From positions 1 through 19,396 of the forward strand of contig CAZPLU010000041.1 of NCBI GenBank assembly GCA_964587625.1: a stretch of DNA of 19,396 bases. Direction: 5' to 3'. The number at the start of each line of letters is the position of its first letter. Positions within the stretch are counted from its first letter, which is position 1. The notes below the pieces were generated by a model. It saw nothing but the letters and a program-made list of their open reading frames with translations. It searched no databases and was not told the DNA's origin. Shown piece after piece: positions 14,708 to 19,396 of the stretch. Source of the stretch: DAOPZJ01 sp964587625 (lineage in GTDB: Bacteria; Bacillota; Clostridia; Oscillospirales; JAKOTC01). The position numbers were made by a program, and so were the translations under genes.

Positions 14708-14956
14708 TCATTTTCCGGCTTTTTTCTCCCGTTCCTTGCGGCTGTAATACCGGTAATTTGCCGCCGAGATCGGACACAAGCGGTGTCCGTTTCCGGAAAA
14801 GCACCATCTGACCAGCGTGCGATTCTTGTGCGTTTGCGATTGAAAACGCACCGTGATCCCGAATTCCTGACCCAAAAACTCACACGAAATTGTGCACGGA
14901 TTCAAGTGTCCGAAAAACGGGCAAAAAATACTTGCCGCCAATTGTTGATCTTTCAA
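14708..14956 (-). CDS. Small Cys-rich zinc-type phage protein
   Basis: The protein has about 82 residues from a TTG at 14956, with GGAGGG 7 nt upstream; a TTG at 14962 is too close. It carries CPFF at about residue 12, then CTISCEF, a basic strand, RWCF and LCPISAANYRYYS before a Lys/Arg-rich end. The spacing CPFF ... C-x3-CE ... C ... CPIA-x-x-L/Y-x-x-Y matches a small metal-binding protein common in Clostridia phages (memory of the pattern). Function is unknown. It lies between the one-helix membrane peptide and the small terminase region. Confidence 0.66.
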   Translation of the reverse strand: MKDQQLAASIFCPFFGHLNPCTISCEFLGQEFGITVRFQSQTHKNRTLVRWCFSGNGHRLCPISAANYRYYSRKEREKKAGK

Positions 14957-15071
14957 GCTCAATCCCTCCGTATGGTTATCGGAAATCGGGAAGCGGGGAT
15001 CGGCAGTACGGATCTATCTTTCGATGGTCCGTTCTGCCGCTTTCTGCCTTCCGTTTTCCGTTTCCCGGTTT

Positions 15072-15263
15072 CTATTTCCGGTAATCCTCAATCGCTTGCA
15101 GTGTTTTTTTGATGATGTCCTCCGCCAAAACTTCCTTTTTTGTTTTCGGTTGGGATGTCGTCTCCAACCTGTTTTCGGTTTTTTCACCGCCGATAAAAGT
15201 CCGTATCGCGGCGAACAGCGCCGCTGCCAATGCGATCAAACTGATTGCCAATGCTGCTGTCAT
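15072..15263 (-). CDS. Small one-helix membrane protein
   Basis: The protein has 63 residues. AGGAGG lies 7 nt before the ATG, one of the strongest sites in the window. Residues 2-24 (TAALAISLIALAAALFAAI and on) form one membrane helix. The rest is charged and helical (KKEVLAEDIIKKTLQAIED), most likely cytoplasmic. There is no dual-helix holin pattern. Its place between the two terminase genes is unusual for a lysis gene, so function is unassigned. It could anchor or signal to a host membrane protein. Confidence 0.72.
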   Translation of the reverse strand: MTAALAISLIALAAALFAAIRTFIGGEKTENRLETTSQPKTKKEVLAEDIIKKTLQAIEDYRK

Positions 15264-15323
15264 CTCTTATACCTCCTCAGATTTATAAATAAAGATCTTC
15301 CCCGCAGGGTACTTCGGACAGTT

Positions 15324-16658
15324 TTATAGAGGTTTTATCTTCTTCCCTCTCCCGAGCCCGTCTCTTATGTCGTCGTGTATCACAATGTGAAACGCATCAT
15401 GCGGTACCGGCGCGGGCCGCTCCCGCTTTGAATACCCGAACTTCTGCCACGGCTGCGAGCCGTACCGGAGCGCCGCCATCGCGTGGTCGTCGACCGGCGT
15501 CGGCGCGTCGGTATACAGCCCGTCGCGGTCCTGCGCCCAGCGCCACGCCCGGATTTCCTTGATCGTGTTCACGCAGTCGGGGTGGATATGGATGCGCCGC
15601 TGCTTCAGCCAGTCGATCTCCGCCCGGACGCTCCCCGACGCCTTATAGCACGACAGCGCCCGGTATCGGGCCTTCTGCCACATCGCGATCCGATCCGGCT
15701 CCGCCGCGTCGCAGTACATCTCGGCGTTTTTGTCAAATCCGAGCCGGTCCGCCTCGGCGATCAGCTCAGCCGTGTCCTTTTCGGTCAGATAGATCTCCCG
15801 GCGGACATAGACCTCCCCGTCCCTGATTCCGAGCTCCAAAATCGCGTTGGGGTTGTTGAACCCGAAATCCTGGCCGACCGACACATCATCAAAATTGGTC
15901 GCCGCCGTCTCAAACGACTCGATCGCAATGTCCGTAAAAATCACTCCGCCGACCTCGCCCCACTCGCCGAGCGCGTATATGCGGTATCCCTCGGGGTCAA
16001 ATTCCCTGCGCCGCTCCATGCGCTCATAATATTGCGGGTCGCACCACTCGTTGTCGAGATAGGTCGAGTGCGAGGTGCAGACGTTTTTGTCCGGCGCGTC
16101 AAAAAACATCGCCTTGACCCAGTGGGACGAAGACACCGGGTTAAAGGTCATGCGGATCTGATAAAAAAGCCCCTCGGGCAGCTCGCCGCGCAGGCGGTCG
16201 TCGATGATGTGGAAGTCGTCGGGCGTCAGCTCGGTCGCCTCCTCAATCCACACGTCGGTCAATTTCCCGTTCGGCATCTGGATCGATTTCAGCTTGTCCC
16301 GCTGCCCCGCGTCGTTGCACCCCGCGAACTCGATCGAGTTTCCGTTTACGCAGCGGATTTCCAGCGGATTTTTCGTCACGGTGAAATACCGTTTCCACCC
16401 CATACGTTCAATCACACCCTGCAGCTCCGCCATCGTCGAAAGGCGGTTGGATTCGAAGATTTTGCGAACGCAGAGCAAATTCCGCCCCGGCTCGGTCAAA
16501 ATCCGCTTGATCAAAAACTGTGCCGTATCATACGATTTCCCGCTTCCCGCGCCGCCCTTGAGCAATATATATCGCTGCCTGCTCAAATGCGTCGGCCGAA
16601 ACACCGGATTAAATTTCATCTCGGTAGCATGCGCACCCGCCGCCGTTTTTTCTTCCAT
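15324..16658 (-). CDS. terL: Terminase large subunit (terminase_3-like)
   Basis: The protein has 444 residues. The ATPase domain has Walker A GGAGSGKS at 35-42 and Walker B DVWIEE (135-140, E139/E140). The RNase H-like nuclease domain shows acidic residues at D264 (GQDFGFNNPN), D317 (YCDAAEPDR) and D390/D391 (VDDHAMAALRYG). It powers DNA translocation into the capsid through the portal and cuts concatemers. The length is usual for the family. The ATG at 16658 has AAGGGGGG at a long spacing, and an internal start at M14 (MKFNPVF) is an alternative. It is downstream of the MazG-like gene and 60 nt upstream of the one-helix membrane peptide gene. Confidence 0.94.
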   Translation of the reverse strand: MEEKTAAGAHATEMKFNPVFRPTHLSRQRYILLKGGAGSGKSYDTAQFLIKRILTEPGRNLLCVRKIFESNRLSTMAELQGVIERMGWKRYFTVTKNPLEIRCVNGNSIEFAGCNDAGQRDKLKSIQMPNGKLTDVWIEEATELTPDDFHIIDDRLRGELPEGLFYQIRMTFNPVSSSHWVKAMFFDAPDKNVCTSHSTYLDNEWCDPQYYERMERRREFDPEGYRIYALGEWGEVGGVIFTDIAIESFETAATNFDDVSVGQDFGFNNPNAILELGIRDGEVYVRREIYLTEKDTAELIAEADRLGFDKNAEMYCDAAEPDRIAMWQKARYRALSCYKASGSVRAEIDWLKQRRIHIHPDCVNTIKEIRAWRWAQDRDGLYTDAPTPVDDHAMAALRYGSQPWQKFGYSKRERPAPVPHDAFHIVIHDDIRDGLGRGKKIKPL

Positions 16659-16767
16659 TCGCCTATTGTACCCCCCTTTTGCAATGTAAAGCGCGGCCGT
16701 GACGGGATGGTCCGTCCGCTGATCTCCCCGCTTCGCATCTCTCCTCTGTGTTCTCCGCCCTTTCCGC

Positions 16768-17112
16768 TCATTCCTCTTCGTCGGTTCGGTTTAAAAGCGT
16801 CATTGTCGCTTTCTGACACATAGCCGCGACCTGTACCCATTCGCACGCCGCCCTGACCGCGCGTTCCGAAAGCGTCGCCAAAACCACTTTTTTATCTTTG
16901 GAATTTTCGTCGTTGTGGCCGGTCTTACAGCGCATCCAAAACGCCTCGAGGTCGAGCGCGAACATCCTGCGCTCCCGGTCGGCCTCGTCGAATTCTTCCA
17001 ATATGACGGCATAACTCTCGTGATCGGAGTGATTGATCTCCCCATAAATCTCTCTCGCCCGCTCCTGCTCCGCCGTCACTTCTTCTTTTATCGCCCGATA
17101 TAACTCTCTCAT
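16768..17112 (-). CDS. MazG-like all-alpha phage protein (tentative)
   Basis: The protein has 114 residues from MRELYRAIKEEV. AAGGAGGGC lies 7 nt before the ATG. HESYAVILEEFDEADRE (31-47) is followed by a helix and by RAACEWVQVAAMCQKA (87-102). Together these resemble a phage family near the large terminase with an EGYAVILEEVEE and EAIQVAAMAxK pattern. The paired acidic residues recall MazG-type nucleotide pyrophosphohydrolases, but the full set of catalytic acids is not clear. It may hydrolyse non-canonical NTPs or be a degenerate relative. The longer frame upstream has no ribosome site. Confidence 0.55.
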   Translation of the reverse strand: MRELYRAIKEEVTAEQERAREIYGEINHSDHESYAVILEEFDEADRERRMFALDLEAFWMRCKTGHNDENSKDKKVVLATLSERAVRAACEWVQVAAMCQKATMTLLNRTDEEE

Positions 17113-17155
17113 GTTTAGCCCTCCTTTTTGATTGATAACCGTTCTTTGCAAATAC

Positions 17156-17557
17156 TCACTCCGCCGTCTTCGGCAGCCGCGCCACCCAGCCGCCCAGTTC
17201 ACCGTCATAAATCAACTTCGTTTCAACCGGCAATCTCACGCCCTTTTCACATAAAAACCTGACCACCTCCGCAGCGCCGACAAACCGCCGGTACCCCTTC
17301 AGCCACTTCAACACAAATCCGCTTTCCCTGTCTTCCATCAAAACCACGATGCTCCCCGCCGCATTCACATGAATCCGCATCCGTTCGGGCAGCATGTCCT
17401 TTCCCACAATATTGATTGCTCGCATCGCCAATTTGATCACCAGCCCGCCGCGCTCTGTGTCAAACCGCTCGAAGCAATTTAGATCAATCGTGACTTTCGG
17501 TTTGCCGTGTAAACTCGGCAGCGAATTGATGTATGTCTCATTGATTCCGTTGTTCAT
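17156..17557 (-). CDS. Conserved-looking phage protein of unknown function
   Basis: The protein has 133 residues starting MNNGINETYINSLPSL, with GGAAGGGG 8 nt before the ATG at 17557. The frame is open further upstream, but that part lies in another frame of the XRE gene and is low-complexity. Mixed alpha/beta composition is seen, including an IKLAMRAINIVGKDMLPERM segment, a hydrophobic IVVLMEDRESG strand and an acidic end. No motif is recognised. It starts 19 nt after the XRE gene and 43 nt before the MazG-like gene, and probably belongs to the first lytic operon. Confidence 0.68.
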   Translation of the reverse strand: MNNGINETYINSLPSLHGKPKVTIDLNCFERFDTERGGLVIKLAMRAINIVGKDMLPERMRIHVNAAGSIVVLMEDRESGFVLKWLKGYRRFVGAAEVVRFLCEKGVRLPVETKLIYDGELGGWVARLPKTAE

Positions 17558-17576
17558 ATGTATGCCCCTTCCCTGT

Positions 17577-17897
17577 TCATCCGATCCGTTTTGTCTCGTT
17601 CCGATCCCGTCCGTTTTGCTTCCGTCCCCGAGCCGTTTTGCTTCCGTCCCCGAGCCGTTTTGCTTCCGTCCCGCCGATCCCGCGCCCCTTGTTTCTACTG
17701 TAAACGCGCTTTTGCGCGGCACTCAGAAGCTCCTGCGCCGAACATCGGTAAAGCAATGCCATTTTCGTCAGCAGATCGACCCTCAGTCCGCAGCGGCCGG
17801 ATTCCCATTGACTGACGGCGCTCTGTGTGACTCCTAACGCAGCGGCGGCATCCCGCTGTCGCAGTTGCGCGTTTTTACGCAGCTCTTTCAAATTCAT
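17577..17897 (-). CDS. XRE-family regulator, Cro-like position
   Basis: The protein has 106 residues from the ATG at 17897, with GGAGG 8 nt upstream. An in-frame GTG at 17960 adds 21 residues without a good site. The helix-turn-helix is at about 14-34 (QRDAAAALGVTQSAVSQWES), within a classic XRE domain of residues 2-58. The C-terminal 45 residues are Gly/Lys/Arg-rich and come from a 22-bp repeat, so they may not be native. It is the first gene downstream of the strong leftward promoter, so it likely acts as Cro or anti-repressor. Only sequence class is certain. Confidence 0.82.
   Translation of the reverse strand: MNLKELRKNAQLRQRDAAAALGVTQSAVSQWESGRCGLRVDLLTKMALLYRCSAQELLSAAQKRVYSRNKGRGIGGTEAKRLGDGSKTARGRKQNGRDRNETKRIG
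17611..17672. repeat. 22-bp tandem repeat in the 3' end of the XRE gene
   Basis: The unit begins CCGTTTTGCTTCCGTCCCC and is 22 bp long: 17611-17632, 17633-17654 and a partial copy 17655-17672. Nearby CCGATCC-type sequences look like decayed copies. Because 22 is not a multiple of 3, gain or loss of a unit would change the C-terminus. Confidence 0.9.
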
Positions 17898-18087
17898 GCA
17901 ACCGTCCTCCTTTCCCAAAAGTTTACCGCCGTCACCGGTTTTGCCATGGCGCTCATTCACATCCGTCCATCCCCCGGCCTTAATCGGCTTCGAAATCCCG
18001 CCGCTCTGTTTTGTCGCCTTATGATTTTTTCATTCCTCATTGCGTTTCCCGTTTTCATCTCTGCACGTGATCAGTAGTCACTCTATT
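17898..18087 (-). promoter_or_regulatory. Leader region of the leftward operon
   Basis: This is about 185 nt between the predicted start site near 18081 and the XRE start. A 33-codon frame MKTGNAMRNEKIIRRQ... lies in it (from about 18058), with only a weak ribosome site. I see no strong terminator or other gene. Confidence 0.35.
18073..18087. promoter_or_regulatory. Operator dyad at the leftward promoter
   Basis: AGTAG (18073-18077), 5 nt, CTATT (18083-18087) matches the AATAG-N5-CTATT sites near 14.4-14.5 kb in 9 of 10 arm positions. It covers the predicted transcription start of the leftward promoter, so a protein bound here would block initiation. Confidence 0.55.
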
Positions 18088-18116
18088 ATTATAAGAGCCA
18101 GTTCCTTAATTGTCAA
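18088..18116 (-). promoter_or_regulatory. Leftward lytic promoter, perfect sigma-A boxes
   Basis: On the minus strand a consensus TTGACA (18116-18111) and TATAAT (18093-18088) are separated by 17 bp. It drives the XRE/Cro-like gene and probably the whole leftward operon. An operator dyad overlaps the start site. Confidence 0.88.
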
Positions 18117-18155
18117 TAGTATTTTTCATATTTCATAAATATTTTTCGTTTTCTC

Positions 18156-18184
18156 TTGCATAATATTAGTAAATCTAATATAAT
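18156..18184 (+). promoter_or_regulatory. Promoter of the repressor gene
   Basis: TTGCAT (18156-18161), a 17-bp spacer and a consensus TATAAT (18179-18184). Initiation near 18190 leaves a very short leader in which the ribosome site GAGGTGG (18191-18197) is almost at the 5' end. Confidence 0.85.
18163..18181. promoter_or_regulatory. Operator dyad between -35 and -10 of the repressor promoter
   Basis: ATATTAG (18163-18169), 5 nt, CTAATAT (18175-18181) is a perfect 7-bp inverted repeat lying within the spacer and touching the -10. It shares the TAG-N5-CTA core with the sites at 18073-18087, 14424-14438 and 14531-14545. This suits autoregulation. Confidence 0.65.
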
Positions 18185-18202
18185 TGCGACGAGGTGGTCA
18201 TT

Positions 18203-18517
18203 TTGAAAAACATCAAGACGCTCCGCACCGATGCAGGCATGTCTCAACAGACCTTCGCAGCGCTCTTCGGCGTACACCAGACGGCGGTCAGCCAGTGGGA
18301 AAAAGGGCGGACCTCTCCGGACTTGGAGACAGCCAAAGCCATCGCGGACTACTTCCATGTCAATTTGGATTACGTGCTGGATCGCGTATCGCCGGATATC
18401 GCCGAGGACAATTTCCTGTTTGCACTCTCCGCGGAGGCAAAAACGCTCACCGATGAACAAAAGCAGGATGTCATGGATTTCATCCGCTTCAAAAAATCAC
18501 AGCTGAAAAACAGATAA
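18203..18517 (+). CDS. XRE-family phage repressor (CI-like, short form)
   Basis: The protein has 104 residues from a TTG at 18203. GAGGTGG is 5 nt upstream; the GTG at 18194 lies inside that site and is not used. The XRE domain occupies 1-60, with the helix-turn-helix at 14-34 (SQQTFAALFGVHQTAVSQWE) and helices to VNLDYVL. The short C-terminus, with LTDEQKQDVMDFIRFKK, has no LexA-type peptidase and may mediate dimerisation. Repressors of this form are inactivated by ImmA-type peptidases in Firmicute elements (family knowledge), and an ImmA-like gene lies downstream. The promoter contains a matching operator. Confidence 0.87.
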   Translation: MKNIKTLRTDAGMSQQTFAALFGVHQTAVSQWEKGRTSPDLETAKAIADYFHVNLDYVLDRVSPDIAEDNFLFALSAEAKTLTDEQKQDVMDFIRFKKSQLKNR

Positions 18518-18567
18518 ACTTCGTGTTTTTATCGATCATTTCCTATTGATTGATTCAAAAGAAGACC

Positions 18568-18595
18568 GACAACCCGTTGCGCCCAACGGGTTGTC
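18568..18595. repeat. Perfect 12-bp stem-loop
   Basis: GACAACCCGTTG pairs exactly with CAACGGGTTGTC across a 4-nt loop (cgcc). There is no U-tract on the plus strand; on the minus strand a T-rich TCTTCTTTTG follows. It may be a transcript-stabilising hairpin or a leftward terminator. Confidence 0.7.
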
Positions 18596-18627
18596 CGGCG
18601 CTCCTCCGCTTTCAAATCCCACTCGGC

Positions 18628-18660
18628 CGGCGGCTCAAATCGAGCCGCTGTTTTTATTTT
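18628..18660 (+). terminator. Rho-independent terminator of the repressor transcript
   Basis: The stem CGGCGGCTC/GAGCCGCTG (one G-T pair) with a 5-nt loop is followed by TTTTTATTTT. It lies 110 nt after the repressor stop and should end most of that transcript before the ImmA-like gene. Confidence 0.85.
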
Positions 18661-18911
18661 CACACCCGGTTCGGTTACATCACTGCCTGTAAAAATCAAG
18701 TATATTTAAAATTTGTATCCGTTCGCGCGTTATTTCGACATAAAAAGCGGGCGTCATGGTTTAATCTGTAATTGTAAAACACATTTTGGACAAACTTCTT
18801 GGTTCATTCATTCAAACAATGGACATCTGGCAATCTCCTGTCAAGCAACGCCATTGACCTGTTTATCGGACTGCTGGTATGAAATAATCCAATCTGTTGG
18901 AGGTGTTCCCT

Positions 18912-19304
18912 ATGACGCTCAAGGAAGTCTATAACTTTGCGGATAAAAAAGGCATCAATGTCTGGTATTTCCCCTTCAAAGCCGTCAAATCCATGTCAAC
19001 GCCGCAGGGTGACATCGCTATGAACACGGACAAGCTCAAAAACCAAGCCGAAGAACTATGTCATCTTGCGCATGAGATCGGACATATCGAAACTGGATCA
19101 TTTTATACGTTGAACGCCGACCCCGTGACGATCCGCAAAGCCGAGAAAACCGCCAACCGATACGCGGTGAATTTGCTGGTCTCCAAAGAACGGCTGGATA
19201 AACTCGCGCAAAACGGCTATGTCACGCCCTGGCAGATCGCCGAGCATTTCGGTGTGACCGAGGACTTCGCCAAAAAAGCCATCCGTTTCTACGGAAACAA
19301 CTGA
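18912..19304 (+). CDS. ImmA/IrrE-family metallopeptidase
   Basis: The protein has 130 residues. GGAGGTG lies 6 nt before the ATG. Zinc-binding HEIGH at 54-58 (CHLAHEIGHIETGSF), a candidate third ligand E78 in KAEKTANRYAVNLLV, and the later helix YVTPWQIAEHFGVTEDFAKK are the full domain pattern. In ICE and phage systems these enzymes cleave the repressor or relieve repression on DNA damage (family knowledge). It is near the repressor but not tightly coupled, since a terminator separates them. The ribosome site is good and the promoter is not obvious. Confidence 0.88.
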   Translation: MTLKEVYNFADKKGINVWYFPFKAVKSMSTPQGDIAMNTDKLKNQAEELCHLAHEIGHIETGSFYTLNADPVTIRKAEKTANRYAVNLLVSKERLDKLAQNGYVTPWQIAEHFGVTEDFAKKAIRFYGNN

Positions 19305-19396
19305 ATACTGATACGTAAATTCCCAAAGTAAATTCCAGAGCAGGTAGAAGTTGCTTTTAGCTTGAAAAAATCAATGGCAGTAAGGTTAAAAAGGAT
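19305..19396. other. Window edge, no feature seen
   Basis: The last 92 bp are AT-rich and show no start, ribosome site or hairpin that I can support. An integrase gene would be expected further to the right. Confidence 0.4.

Larger units (their letters stand above)
18518..18911. other. Intergenic region between repressor and ImmA-like gene
   Basis: About 390 bp. It contains two stem-loops (18568-18595 and 18628-18660) and AT-rich sequence from 18690 to 18900. A weak TTACAT / TATATT pair (18675-18706, 20-bp spacer) could be a promoter. I see no convincing gene; short frames here lack ribosome sites. Confidence 0.5.

Noticed and set aside
14626..14883. Minus-strand frame overlapping the small Cys-rich gene
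   Set aside because: The other frame has the conserved CPFF ... CPIS pattern and a fitting ribosome site; this one is Arg-rich without either.
14630..15112. Plus-strand frame of 160 codons between the terminase genes
   Set aside because: Low-complexity, no ribosome site; the minus strand carries two better-supported small genes here.
15483..16823. Long plus-strand open frame (446 codons) opposite the terminase
   Set aside because: It is the antisense shadow of a GC-rich gene with clear Walker and nuclease motifs; its translation is Arg/Pro/Val-rich and it lacks a ribosome site.
18713..18934. Plus-strand frame of 73 codons before the ImmA-like gene
   Set aside because: No ribosome site; it overlaps the ImmA-like gene start in another frame and has no recognisable motif.

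Overview
The window reads as most of a prophage, or an integrated temperate phage, of a Bacillota/Clostridia-type host. The basis is the strong AGGAGG-type ribosome binding sites, occasional GTG/TTG starts, consensus sigma-A promoters, a divergent XRE-repressor switch with an ImmA/IrrE peptidase, and Firmicute-style phage structural proteins. Host genus cannot be read from the sequence. No integrase, attachment site, replication genes, tape-measure protein, tail tube or sheath is visible. A P22-like portal, a scaffold, a small HK97-type capsid protein, an adaptor and a large propeller-like protein, without a tape measure, point to a short-tailed (podovirus-like) virion.

Layout from right to left, which is the direction of transcription of nearly everything. 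At 17.9-19.4 kb is the lysogeny switch: a plus-strand XRE repressor and an ImmA-like peptidase face a minus-strand promoter with perfect -35/-10 boxes that drives a second XRE protein and the rest of the phage. At 14.4-17.9 kb are small early/middle genes (an unknown protein, a MazG-like all-alpha protein), the large terminase, a one-helix membrane peptide and a Cys-rich zinc-type protein. At 8.7-14.4 kb is the head module: candidate small terminase, portal, scaffold, major capsid, a small decoration-like protein and a head-tail adaptor. At 2.1-8.6 kb is the tail module: a propeller-like tail protein, an inserted AT-rich zinc-finger gene, and four fibre or adhesin genes built from shared repeats. 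At 1-2.1 kb are a 249-residue protein with 40 cysteines, a radical SAM/SPASM enzyme and the start of an NlpC/P60-like lysin.

The most unusual feature is the left end. A CxC-repeat protein and a complete radical SAM/SPASM peptide-modifying enzyme are packed between the last fibre gene and the lysin in one tightly spaced late operon. This looks like a phage-encoded peptide-maturation pair whose substrate may be a cross-linked virion or fibre component. A second notable pattern is a TAG-N5-CTA dyad found at both switch promoters and twice more just upstream of the small terminase gene, where it overlaps extended -10 promoters. This suggests that the repressor also controls a late promoter directly. 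A third is a diverged copy of the last ten codons (with stop) of the propeller-like gene beside the inserted zinc-finger gene, a recombination scar. Several short palindromic or tandem repeats sit between the late genes.
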